Positions 17,186 to 25,853 of a stretch of DNA of 64,000 bases are shown here, piece after piece. The notes below the pieces were generated by a model that saw only the letters and a list, made by a program, of their open reading frames with translations, searched no databases and was not told the DNA's origin. Origin of the DNA: Acerihabitans sp035013185 (GTDB taxonomy: Bacteria > Pseudomonadota > Gammaproteobacteria > Enterobacterales > Enterobacteriaceae); contig NZ_JAYGJO010000014.1 of NCBI RefSeq assembly GCF_035013185.1, positions 62,001 through 126,000 on the forward strand, in the 5' to 3' direction. The first letter of the stretch is position 1. The number at the start of each line of letters is the position of its first letter. The position numbers were made by a program, and so were the translations under genes.

Positions 17186-18871
17186 TTACTGACCAAGCTG
17201 CTGCATATGTTCCGCGATCGGGCCAAGTGCCAGCGCGGGGATAAACGTTAACGCGCCAACCAGCATCACGGTGCCGATCAACAGTGATATAAACAGCATC
17301 CCATGCGTAGGCAGTGTACCGTTGCCCACCGGTTGCACTTTTTTCACTGCCAGGGAGCCGGCAATAGCCAACACCGGCACAATCACCGCAAAGCGGCCCA
17401 GCAACATGGCCACCGCCAGCAGCAGGTTCCAGAACGGCGTGTTGGCACTGAGCCCGGCAAACGCACTGCCGTTGTTATTGGCCGCTGATGACACCGCATA
17501 CAGCACTTCGCTAAAACCATGGGGGCCGGGATTGGCCATGCCAGCGCGTCCAGCGTCGGTCATCATCGCCACGGCGCTGCCGAGCAACACCAGCGACGGG
17601 GTGATCAAAATGGCCAAGGCGGTCATTTTCATGTCCCATATGCCGATTTTTTTACCCAGGTATTCCGGCGTACGACCGATCATCAATCCGGCGATAAACA
17701 CTGCCAGCAACACAAACAGCAGCATGCCGTACAAACCAGAGCCCACCCCGCCGAACACCACCTCGCCCAGTTGTATTAGCCACAGGGGGATCATGCCGCC
17801 AAGGGCAGTAAACGAATCGTGCATGGCGTTAACTGCCCCACAGGACGCCGCGGTGGTGATCACCGCATAAAGACTGGAATTGAGGATGCCGAAACGGGTT
17901 TCTTTCCCTTCCATATTGACCGCGCTATCAGCGCCCAGTGTCAGAAAATGCGGGTTGCCGTTCAGTTCGGCCCACATCACTACCGCTACCGCCGCGATAA
18001 ACATGACTGACATGGCCCAGAGCAACGCATGCCCCTGGCGCCGGTCGCGGTTGACATCGCCGAAGGCAAAACACAGCGCGGCGGGGATCAGAAAGATCGT
18101 TAACATCTGGACAAAATTGGTGATGGCATTGGGATTTTCGAACGGATGGGCCGAGTTGACGTTAAAGAACCCACCGCCGTTGGTCCCCAATATTTTAATC
18201 GCCTCTTGGGACGCGACCGGCCCCAGCGGCAGCGTTTGTTTGGCCCCTTCCAGGGTGTGAAAGGTGAGGTAATCACCGAAACTTTGCACGGTGCCCTGAC
18301 TGATGGCAAACAACGCGATCAGCAGTGACAGTGGCAACAGCACATACAACGTGATGCGGGTGATATCCCGCCAGGCGTTGCCCAGCGTCGCCACCGAGCG
18401 GTTGGCAAATCCGCGGGTCAACGCGAACGCGACGGCAATACCGGTGGCGGCCGACAGGAAGTTCTGCACGGTTAATCCCACCATCTGGCTAAAGTTACTC
18501 ATGGTGGATTCGCCAGCATAAGATTGCCAATTGGTATTGGTGGTAAAACTAATGGCGGTATTGAGCGCCAAATGCCAGGACAGGCCCGGCAAATGCTGGG
18601 GATTGAGCGGCAACACGCCTTGAAATATCAACAAGGCAAACAGCACGATGATGCCCAGCAAATTGAATAATAAAATCGCCAGCAAGTACTCTTGCCACCG
18701 CATCGCCTGGTTTTTTACCCCGCATATACGCCATAATAACCGCTCGATACCGGCAAAGCCGGGCACCGGTTGATCATTGATTAAACCGGCCAATCCGCGT
18801 CCCAACGGCCGGGCCACTATCAGTAATACCGCCATATAACTGGCGATCAATAACAATGCGCTGGACACCAT
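17186..18871 (-). CDS. kdpA: Potassium-transporting ATPase A chain
   Basis: KdpA is the channel-like subunit that binds and passes potassium. The 561-residue protein has about ten hydrophobic segments and four selectivity-filter-type loops, including TNTNWQSYAGE, LGTNGGGFFNVNSAHPFENP, TTAASCGAVNAMHDSFTALGG and AANNNGSAFAGL. Its ATG overlaps the kdpF stop codon (TGATG). Length is close to E. coli KdpA (557). Confidence 0.97.
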   Translation of the reverse strand: MVSSALLLIASYMAVLLIVARPLGRGLAGLINDQPVPGFAGIERLLWRICGVKNQAMRWQEYLLAILLFNLLGIIVLFALLIFQGVLPLNPQHLPGLSWHLALNTAISFTTNTNWQSYAGESTMSNFSQMVGLTVQNFLSAATGIAVAFALTRGFANRSVATLGNAWRDITRITLYVLLPLSLLIALFAISQGTVQSFGDYLTFHTLEGAKQTLPLGPVASQEAIKILGTNGGGFFNVNSAHPFENPNAITNFVQMLTIFLIPAALCFAFGDVNRDRRQGHALLWAMSVMFIAAVAVVMWAELNGNPHFLTLGADSAVNMEGKETRFGILNSSLYAVITTAASCGAVNAMHDSFTALGGMIPLWLIQLGEVVFGGVGSGLYGMLLFVLLAVFIAGLMIGRTPEYLGKKIGIWDMKMTALAILITPSLVLLGSAVAMMTDAGRAGMANPGPHGFSEVLYAVSSAANNNGSAFAGLSANTPFWNLLLAVAMLLGRFAVIVPVLAIAGSLAVKKVQPVGNGTLPTHGMLFISLLIGTVMLVGALTFIPALALGPIAEHMQQLGQ

Positions 18872-18960
18872 CAGAAATCCTCCGCCCTAACCAGGGCATA
18901 AATTAAATAGCCCAGCAGTAACAACACCAGCACGATGCCGGAAATCAAAGCCATGCTCAT
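18871..18960 (-). CDS. kdpF: Potassium-transporting ATPase F chain (small subunit)
   Basis: This 29-residue hydrophobic peptide reads MSMALISGIVLV then LLLLGYLIYALVRAEDF, closely matching KdpF of E. coli (single transmembrane helix that stabilises KdpFABC). Its TGA overlaps the kdpA ATG by one base, which supports translational coupling. An internal ATG two codons in is an alternative start. It is the first gene of the kdp operon. Confidence 0.93.
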   Translation of the reverse strand: MSMALISGIVLVLLLLGYLIYALVRAEDF

Positions 18961-19274
18961 GGGGCAGCTCCATCGAGGGGAATTACGTGATGATGAGTGT
19001 AAAGTTTTGTCTGAAAAGGAAATGTAAAATTACTGATGTGGGATATAAAAATTTTATAAAAATCGCGCTACCGCCGTATCTATCGCGTTGCAGGTGCGCA
19101 GATCGTCCTGCAACATGCATTATTTAGCGAATACCACCCGAATAAGTCGCTAATCGCGCATTTTATTTTCGTTTATGGTTCGAAATTGTTCCTTATCACA
19201 CAAATTAATCTCGACTTGTGCCTTAATACCTTCATACATTGCCGCCGGCACGGGGTGGATTGACAGGAGGTGCT
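18961..19274. promoter_or_regulatory. Divergent kdpF-glpA control region
   Basis: On the kdp side the minus strand carries two TTTACA elements separated by a T-rich stretch (about 19005-19035), reminiscent of the T-rich KdpE site of E. coli. On the glp side two GlpR-like half-sites in tandem, TATTTTCGTT and TATGGTTCGAA, lie at about 19163-19185, with a CRP-like TGTGA half nearby. No gene is seen here. Assignments are by resemblance only. Confidence 0.35.
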
Positions 19275-20924
19275 ATGAGTAACCGTTCTCCTTATGCAGA
19301 TGCGGATGTGATTATCATCGGTGGCGGGGCAACCGGCGCGGGCATCGCCCGTGATTGTGCCTGCCGTGGTCTGAATTGTGTGCTCCTGGAACGCTATGAC
19401 ATCGCCAGCGGCGCTACCGGCCATAACCATGGCCTGTTGCACAGCGGCGCGCGCTATGCGGTTAACGACGCAGAATCCGCGCAAGAATGTATCGCAGAAA
19501 ATCGCATTCTCAAGCGCATTGCCCGCCATTGTGTTGAACCGACTGACGGTTTGTTTATTACCCTGCCGCAGGATTCATTGGCTTATCAACAACAGTTTAT
19601 TAGCGCCTGCATCGATGCGGGAATTGACGCGCAGGCCATCGATCCCACCCTGGCGCGACGCATGGAGCCCGCGGTGAACCCAGCCTTGATCGGTGCGGTT
19701 CGGGTGCCGGATGGCACCCTCGATCCCTTTCGTTTGTCCACCGCCAATATGCTCGACGCCCGTGAACACGGCGCGCGATTTTTGACCTATCACGAGGTCA
19801 CCGGCCTGGTACGCCATAATGAGCGGGTCAGCGGTGTGCGAGTCTATGATCATCAATCCGGTCAACACCATGAGATACACGCCGCAGTGGTGGTTAACGC
19901 CGCCGGCATTTGGGGACAGCATATCGCTGAATACGCGGATTTACGCATCCGCATGTTCCCGGCCAAAGGCGCACTGTTGATACTGGGTCACCGGATTAAC
20001 AACCTGGTGATCAACCGTTGCCGCGCGCCGGCCGACGGCGACATATTGGTGCCGGGCGATACGATTTCTTTGATTGGTACCACCTCGACCCGGGTCGATT
20101 ATCAGGACATTGACCGGCTGTCGGTGACGGCACAAGAAGTGGATTTATTGATCCGTGAAGGCGCGCTACTGGCGCCACGGCTGGCCCAGACCCGCTTACT
20201 GCGTGCGTATGCCGGCGTCCGTCCGCTGGTCGCCAACGACGATGATCCTTCCGGGCGTAAGGTCAGCCGGGGCATAGTACTGCTTGATCATGCCAGTCGC
20301 GACGGTATGGAAGGGTTTATTACCATCACCGGCGGCAAGCTGATGACCTATCGTCTCATGGCACAATGGGCCACGGATAAAGTCTGCGAAAAACTGGGTG
20401 TGACCGTGCCGTGCTCCACCGCACAAAACCCGCTACCCGGTTCACGCGCGCCCGCTGACAACACCAAAAACACCCTCAGCCGACAGTCTGCCAGTATCGC
20501 CGGTTCGGCGGTCTACCGTCATGGCGATCGCGCCAACCGGGTGATCGGCGATAACCGGTTAGATAGCAGTCTGGTATGCGAATGCGAAGCGGTTACCGCC
20601 GGCGAAGTGCGCTACGCCGTAGGATCACTGAGCGTCAACAACCTGACCGATTTACGTCGCCGGACCCGGGTGGGCATGGGCACCTGTCAGGGTGAACTGT
20701 GCGCCTGCCGTGCCGCCGGTTTACTGACTCGGTTTAACGTCACCACCGCCGAGCGCTCCATTGAGCAGCTCTCTGCATTCCTTAACGAGCGCTGGAAAGG
20801 CGTCAGGCCCATCGCCTGGGGCGATGCGCTGCGGGAAAGCGAATTCACCAGTTGGGTGTACCAAGGACTGTGCGGGCTTGACGGCGCTCCCCAAGAACAA
20901 CAGGAGACGGATGATGCAATTTGA
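19275..20924 (+). CDS. glpA: Anaerobic glycerol-3-phosphate dehydrogenase subunit A
   Basis: GlpA is the catalytic FAD subunit that oxidises sn-glycerol 3-phosphate to dihydroxyacetone phosphate during anaerobic growth. The 549-residue product has the N-terminal FAD fold VIIIGGGATGAGIARD, then SGATGHNHGLLHSGARYAV, a long oxidase domain, and a C-terminal BFD-like region with cysteines CECEAVTAGEVRYAV and GTCQGELCACR that bind an iron-sulfur cluster. The start at 19275 has AGGAGG seven bases before it; the frame is open to 19239. First gene of glpABC, overlapping glpB by 11 bases. Confidence 0.97.
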   Translation: MSNRSPYADADVIIIGGGATGAGIARDCACRGLNCVLLERYDIASGATGHNHGLLHSGARYAVNDAESAQECIAENRILKRIARHCVEPTDGLFITLPQDSLAYQQQFISACIDAGIDAQAIDPTLARRMEPAVNPALIGAVRVPDGTLDPFRLSTANMLDAREHGARFLTYHEVTGLVRHNERVSGVRVYDHQSGQHHEIHAAVVVNAAGIWGQHIAEYADLRIRMFPAKGALLILGHRINNLVINRCRAPADGDILVPGDTISLIGTTSTRVDYQDIDRLSVTAQEVDLLIREGALLAPRLAQTRLLRAYAGVRPLVANDDDPSGRKVSRGIVLLDHASRDGMEGFITITGGKLMTYRLMAQWATDKVCEKLGVTVPCSTAQNPLPGSRAPADNTKNTLSRQSASIAGSAVYRHGDRANRVIGDNRLDSSLVCECEAVTAGEVRYAVGSLSVNNLTDLRRRTRVGMGTCQGELCACRAAGLLTRFNVTTAERSIEQLSAFLNERWKGVRPIAWGDALRESEFTSWVYQGLCGLDGAPQEQQETDDAI

Positions 20925-22194
20925 TACCCTCATTATTGGCGGCGGCCTGGCCGGCCTATGCTGCGCCATCCGCCTGGAAGAACAAGGTAAACATTGTGCC
21001 GTGGTCAGTGCCGGCCAAAGCGCACTCTATTTTTCCTCCGGCTCGCTGGATCTGCTGTGCCGTTTACCTGACGGCACGCCGGTGTCGGCGCCATCCAACG
21101 CCCTGAACGCGCTGGCCAGTCAAGCCCCAAGCCATCCTTACAGCCTGATCGGTGGACACATCGGTACCGACGGTGTCATGGCCCTGGCGCACGAGGCTCA
21201 GGCGCTGCTGGGCCGCTGTGGTCTTGATCTTTATGGCCATCCAGACCTTAACCATCAACGCATTACCCCACTGGGCACCCGCAAACCGACCTGGCTTAGC
21301 CCGGTGGATATCCCGGTCACCACACTCGAAGGTCAACTGCCCTGGCGTAAACCGGTGATTGTCGGTATCGAAGGCTTTTTGGATTTCCAGCCACAGATGG
21401 TGGTCAGCTCTTTAGCGACGGAGCAAGGCATCACCGCTGAAGTGGCTTACCTACACCTGCCGGCGCTGGATCTCTTGCGTAATAATCCCAGCGAATTTCG
21501 TTCGGTTAATATCGCCCGGGTACTGGACCAGCCGCAACATAGCGCCGCGTTGGCCGACGAGTTATCGCGACTGGCCGGCGACGCCGACTGCATTATTCTG
21601 CCGGCCTGCATCGGCCTGGACGATAACCTCGCCCTAGAACGACTTCGGGCAGCTGTTGACTGCCCCATTCTCCTATTGCCGACCCTACCCCCATCATTGC
21701 TGGGCATGCGTTTCCACCAAGCCATGCAACGGCGTTTTAATCAGTTGGGCGGTATATTTATGCCCGGTGACAAAGCGCTAAAGGCCCAGTTCGACGGCCA
21801 ACGGATCGTGGGTGTGTATACCCGCAACCATGGAGACATTGCGCTGCGTGCGCGGCATCTGGTGCTGGCCAGCGGCAGTTTTTTCAGTAATGGGCTGGTG
21901 GCCACCCGCGAACGCATCATTGAACCGGTTTTTGGTCTGGATATCTTAAGCCACGCCGATCGCGGCGACTGGTGCCAGGCCGATTTTTTTGCCCCACAAC
22001 CCTACCTGCATTTTGGCGTAAAAACCGATGGCGGGCAGCGGGCATTGCTTGCCGGCCAGGCGCTGGAGAATGTCTACGCCGTCGGCGCGGTATTGGGAGG
22101 ATATGACCCGCTGCGTCAAGGTTGCGGTGGCGGTGTATCGCTAATAAGCGCCTTGTACGCCGCCCGGCAAATTGTCCTGGCGCAGGAGAAATAA
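20914..22194 (+). CDS. glpB: Anaerobic glycerol-3-phosphate dehydrogenase subunit B
   Basis: GlpB is the flavin-binding partner that passes electrons from GlpA towards GlpC. The 426-residue protein starts with FDTLIIGGGLAGLCCAIRLEEQG (dinucleotide-binding fold), has the conserved SALYFSSGSLDLL, PTLPPSLLGMR and the C-terminal VGAVLGGYDPLRQGCGGGVS. ATG codons at 20911 and 20914 are adjacent; the second gives the better spacing to GGAG and matches E. coli. It overlaps the end of glpA, consistent with coupled translation. Confidence 0.96.
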   Translation: MQFDTLIIGGGLAGLCCAIRLEEQGKHCAVVSAGQSALYFSSGSLDLLCRLPDGTPVSAPSNALNALASQAPSHPYSLIGGHIGTDGVMALAHEAQALLGRCGLDLYGHPDLNHQRITPLGTRKPTWLSPVDIPVTTLEGQLPWRKPVIVGIEGFLDFQPQMVVSSLATEQGITAEVAYLHLPALDLLRNNPSEFRSVNIARVLDQPQHSAALADELSRLAGDADCIILPACIGLDDNLALERLRAAVDCPILLLPTLPPSLLGMRFHQAMQRRFNQLGGIFMPGDKALKAQFDGQRIVGVYTRNHGDIALRARHLVLASGSFFSNGLVATRERIIEPVFGLDILSHADRGDWCQADFFAPQPYLHFGVKTDGGQRALLAGQALENVYAVGAVLGGYDPLRQGCGGGVSLISALYAARQIVLAQEK

Positions 22195-22196
22195 AT

Positions 22197-23396
22197 ATGA
22201 ACCTGTTAACCGAAAGTAGCTTTGACAGCTGCCTAAAATGTACCGTGTGCACCACCTATTGCCCGGTGGCTAAAGTCAATCCGCTGTTCCCGGGGCCCAA
22301 GCAGGCTGGCCCGGACGGCGAGCGGCTCAGATTGAAAGATCCGGCGCTTTATGATGAAGCGCTGAAATACTGCACTAACTGCAAGCGCTGCGAGGTTGCC
22401 TGCCCATCGGATGTCCCGATTAGCGACCTGATTCAACGTGCCAAGGCGCGTTATAGTCGTCACCGCCCGACATTGCGCGACGCCATCCTCAGCCATACGG
22501 ATCTGATGGGTTCCTTGTCTACTCCGCTGGCGCCGGTGATCAATCTGACTACCGGTCTCGCGCCGGTGCGCCAGTTACTGGATAAAACGCTGCATGTCGA
22601 CCACCGTCGCCAACTGCCAAAATACTCTTTTGGCACCTTTCGCCGCTGGTATCGCTCACAGGCGGACGCGCAACGATTATATCCGCAGCAGGTGGCGTTT
22701 TTTCACGGCTGTTTTGTCAATTACAACCATCCGCAGTTAGGCAAGGATTTGATACGGGTGTTTAACGCGCTGGATATTGGCGTGCAATTGTTAAAACAAG
22801 AAAAATGCTGTGGCGTACCGCTGATAGCCAACGGATTTATCGACCAGGCCACCCGACAGGCACGGGTCAATACCACCGCATTGGAACAGGCAGTGCTTGA
22901 ACACGGATTAAGCGTGGTGGGCACCTCATCAAGCTGTATTCATGCGCTGCGCGACGAATATCCTCACCTGCTCGGGGTCGATACGTCACCGGTGCGCGAC
23001 CGGGTTGAACTGGCGACCCGCTATCTGTACCGGCAACTGGAAGCTGGCAAGACACTGCCACTGAAATCAACGCCCATGCGGGTGGCCTACCACACCCCCT
23101 GCCATATGGAAAAAATGGGCTGGACCGCGTATACCCTGGAACTGCTGCGGCAAATCCCCGGTTTGGAACTGGTGGTACTGGATTCGCAGTGCTGCGGCAT
23201 TGCCGGCACCTACGGGTTCAAAACGGAAAACTATGCCACGTCGCAGGCGATTGGCGCGACCCTGTTCGAGCAGATAGCCCAAAGCGGCGTGGACCTGGTG
23301 GTCACCGACTGCGAAACCTGCAAATGGCAGATAGAGATGTCTACCGGCCTGCGCTGCGAACATCCGATCACCCTGCTGGCACAAGCGCTGAGGTGA
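22197..23396 (+). CDS. glpC: Anaerobic glycerol-3-phosphate dehydrogenase subunit C
   Basis: GlpC anchors the GlpAB dimer to the membrane and transfers electrons to quinone. The 399-residue product has two 4Fe-4S motifs near its N-terminus (CLKCTVCTTYCPVAKV and CTNCKRCEVACPSDVP) and two CCG domains (EKCCGVPLIANG and SQCCGIAGTYGFK). The start at 22197, two bases after the glpB stop, matches the family N-terminus. Terminal gene of the operon. Confidence 0.96.
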   Translation: MNLLTESSFDSCLKCTVCTTYCPVAKVNPLFPGPKQAGPDGERLRLKDPALYDEALKYCTNCKRCEVACPSDVPISDLIQRAKARYSRHRPTLRDAILSHTDLMGSLSTPLAPVINLTTGLAPVRQLLDKTLHVDHRRQLPKYSFGTFRRWYRSQADAQRLYPQQVAFFHGCFVNYNHPQLGKDLIRVFNALDIGVQLLKQEKCCGVPLIANGFIDQATRQARVNTTALEQAVLEHGLSVVGTSSSCIHALRDEYPHLLGVDTSPVRDRVELATRYLYRQLEAGKTLPLKSTPMRVAYHTPCHMEKMGWTAYTLELLRQIPGLELVVLDSQCCGIAGTYGFKTENYATSQAIGATLFEQIAQSGVDLVVTDCETCKWQIEMSTGLRCEHPITLLAQALR

Positions 23397-23400
23397 TATC

Positions 23401-23436
23401 ACGACGGGTAACGGCCAATCTCGCCGTTCCCGTCGT
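23401..23436 (+). terminator. Hairpin after glpC
   Basis: ACGACGGG-T-AACGGC at 23401-23415 pairs with GCCGTTCCCGTCGT at 23423-23436, a 14-bp stem with one bulged T and a seven-base loop, five bases after the glpC stop. No T-run follows, so efficiency is uncertain. Confidence 0.65.
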
Positions 23437-23458
23437 CAACCGGGGTAAATGGCGATAA

Positions 23459-24238
23459 CTATAATGAGGTGGTTTGTGGCCGGCGTTTTACCATGGCTTT
23501 GGCTATCAAATGCGTCAACCCGCTAAAACAGCCGATACCGGATTTCTGCTTTACCCCCTCGTCACAAAATAACCCGGTGAGGGGATTGTAGCTTTTCCCC
23601 TTTTGCCCCAACTGTTTAATCTCCTGATAGTGATCATCAGGAGAAAACAGGTGGTGTTTAACATGACCTTCCAGCGCGATATTTTCATATATTTGTTTCC
23701 CAACAACCCGACGGTTGGGGGATGACGGGCGCGGTGCATCTGTGATCAACGATCGCTTACCCTCTAGCGCGCCTGCCTCGATGTTATGACAAAGCGTACC
23801 CCGCGACGCATTATAGTTTATAAGGGAAAACAGAGAGCTTTGATTACCGCTTATCCCTTGGGCCGCTGCAGAGGTCGCCGTTTCGCTATGGCATGCGTAC
23901 CGGTGGTATACACCGTTATTTTGTGGGTGTTCAACATTACCCATACCTGACAATCGATCTGACGGCAGCGTTTTTATCTCCTCATAAATGGGGTCGCAGG
24001 AAGAGAGATAACCGCCAGCATCATAATGACAGGATGATAAACTCTCTACAGAGGAGCACATCGCGGCATGACAATTAGACACCATGACCAGAGGGGGCGC
24101 CAACAATCGGCACGGGTCTGACTCTCCCGCGGTTATCCTCTTTTTTTTATCCAATGATATATCCACTGGGTCTTTGACCTGATGAGGTTGGGCGTGATGG
24201 GTCTTGGAAGAACTCGAAGGAAAATGAGTTAATGGCAT
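23459..24238 (-). CDS. Unknown protein with three SH2-ligand-like tyrosine motifs
   Basis: I do not recognise a family. The 259-residue protein is hydrophilic, rich in Ser, His and Cys, without signal peptide or membrane helix, and looks largely disordered. It holds three similar tyrosine motifs: DPIYEEIKTL (Y85), KQIYENIALEG (Y184) and DHYQEIKQLG (Y204). In animal cells pYEEI is the classic Src-family SH2 ligand and pYxN is bound by Grb2; DPIYE also resembles the EPIYA-type sites of bacterial effectors phosphorylated by host kinases. A Ser-rich N-terminus (FPSSSSKTHH) is compatible with a type III secretion signal but proves nothing. It stands alone between glpC (convergent) and a Rob-like gene. 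Effector function is inference; coding status is supported by length and absence of any alternative. Confidence 0.6.
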   Translation of the reverse strand: MPLTHFPSSSSKTHHAQPHQVKDPVDISLDKKKRITAGESDPCRLLAPPLVMVSNCHAAMCSSVESLSSCHYDAGGYLSSCDPIYEEIKTLPSDRLSGMGNVEHPQNNGVYHRYACHSETATSAAAQGISGNQSSLFSLINYNASRGTLCHNIEAGALEGKRSLITDAPRPSSPNRRVVGKQIYENIALEGHVKHHLFSPDDHYQEIKQLGQKGKSYNPLTGLFCDEGVKQKSGIGCFSGLTHLIAKAMVKRRPQTTSL

Positions 24239-24388
24239 AATTTTCGCTCACGTAGACAACCGCATTGATGCAACAAAGATGCACGGATCACGACATATTC
24301 ACCGGCTTACCCTGTAGAGAATATTCCAGTCAACGTCAATCCAACGCCAATCAAGTGAAATATCATCCTAGTAACAGGATGGGCAACG

Positions 24389-25261
24389 CTAACGCACAAT
24401 CGGAATCAGATATTCACAATGGACCCAATCCGTTGTGTCGCCGGCGTGCGGGTCAGGCCATTGATGGAATTGTTCAATATCGTATCCATCGCGTCGCACC
24501 ACCTGCATTAGCGGCAGGCAGATGCCGTAGAGTTCCAGAATAAAACCTTGCAATCCCTCGGGCACACCTTTATAGGTGAATTGGACATAGTCGCCCAGAT
24601 TCAGACGGTGTATCGCCACATTAGCCAAAGGTTCTGACAGATACTGCGCTTCCACGGCAGTGGTATACCACACCTCGTTTCCCCCGTTTTTTACACTCTC
24701 CGGGCCAGAACAACACAACCCATACAGCACTGACGGATTGATTTGCGCCTGCTCCAGGAATCGGCGCCAGTGCCGTTCGCGTAATTGCGTACGGCACTGG
24801 CTCAATTGTTCCAGGGAGCAGGTATAGCACTCCGTCACCCCGGCCAATTGCATCTCGGGCAGCGTGACAAATTTCCCCTGAGGTAATTCCAGGTTACTCT
24901 TGCCCAGCGGTGGCTGAAAGCCATGGAAGTCCCATTTCATTGAGCGACGGTAGAGGGCCGGTGTCTGTGAAAACTGTTGTTTAAACGCACGATTAAAACT
25001 TTGCTGTGATTCAAAACAGTATTGCTGTGCGATAGCGGCCAACGGCTTGCTGGTTAAGCGTAATGCCATAGAGGCGTTAGACAGTCGCCGAGCACGAATA
25101 TACGCGCCCAATACCTGCCCCGTGGTCTCCTTAAACTTGCGTTGCAGATGCCATTTGGAATAGCCCGAACGGGCCGCAACCTGATCCAGCGACAGCGGTT
25201 GGTCCAGATGTGTTTCCAGCCAGTTCAGCAGATCATCCATCGTTCGGGATTCGTTCATCAT
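24389..25261 (-). CDS. AraC-family regulator, Rob-like (HTH plus GyrI-like domain)
   Basis: The 290-residue protein has an N-terminal AraC DNA-binding domain (LLNWLETHLDQPLSLDQVA, SGYSKWHLQRKFKETTG, AYIRARRLS, FKQQFSQTPALYRR) and a C-terminal GyrI-like ligand domain (VTLPEMQLAGVTECYTCSLEQ onward). This is the arrangement of E. coli Rob, which activates the mar/sox/rob regulon for drug and superoxide resistance. It could be Rob itself or a paralogue; creA, the usual Rob neighbour, is not seen. ATG codons at 25261 and 25258 are both possible and no strong ribosome site precedes them. Confidence 0.85.
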   Translation of the reverse strand: MMNESRTMDDLLNWLETHLDQPLSLDQVAARSGYSKWHLQRKFKETTGQVLGAYIRARRLSNASMALRLTSKPLAAIAQQYCFESQQSFNRAFKQQFSQTPALYRRSMKWDFHGFQPPLGKSNLELPQGKFVTLPEMQLAGVTECYTCSLEQLSQCRTQLRERHWRRFLEQAQINPSVLYGLCCSGPESVKNGGNEVWYTTAVEAQYLSEPLANVAIHRLNLGDYVQFTYKGVPEGLQGFILELYGICLPLMQVVRRDGYDIEQFHQWPDPHAGDTTDWVHCEYLIPIVR

Positions 25262-25853
25262 TAGGGGTACATTATCGCAAGAAAGCAAACTGCTAAAATA
25301 ACGTGCATCGTCATATCATGGCGGCCTAATTGTGCTATTATTAACAATAAATGTTTTCAAAAAAATATTATAAATTGCGATAACTTAAAATGTAAAATGG
25401 ACATAATGTGCTTTTTTAAACCGGAAGTGCGATATTTACAATAATACATTGTTCTTATTTTTAACATCTATTAATAAATGTTTCAAAAGAGATATTTTTT
25501 TATTTTTACCATGAAATGCTTTTTTTAACTGAAAATGCTATTCATATGTTATTTATGGATTTTTCATGCATTGGTTAATTGCATTTGTTCTAAGTTGATC
25601 ACAAAAATTCATTATTAGCGCTTCGTTTTTCGCATAAATCGCGTTATTATCAAAATTCCCCAATGGTGCTTCCTGTGTCTACTCGATGCGCTTCCGCCTT
25701 GGCTTGGGGATGCAAAAAGCCAAGGCAACATTAACAACACCGTTCAAGAACCAGCCAATAGATTTTATTGTGAATGTTATCCAAGAGTATCAAGTAGTGG
25801 CGCGGGCGCTATAGCCCGTATTTAATAAAAATACTTTATAAGGTATCTATTCA
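25262..25853 (+). promoter_or_regulatory. Long AT-rich porin leader with inverted repeat
   Basis: This 590-base gene-free stretch is AT-rich and contains OmpR-like elements around 25455-25485 (minus-strand TTTTGAAACATTT) and several T-rich direct elements. Near the gene, GCCTTGGCTT (25696-25705) and AAGCCAAGGC (25717-25726) form a perfect 10-bp stem with an 11-base loop, within a likely 5' untranslated region. I looked for a micF-like RNA and did not recognise one. Confidence 0.4.
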
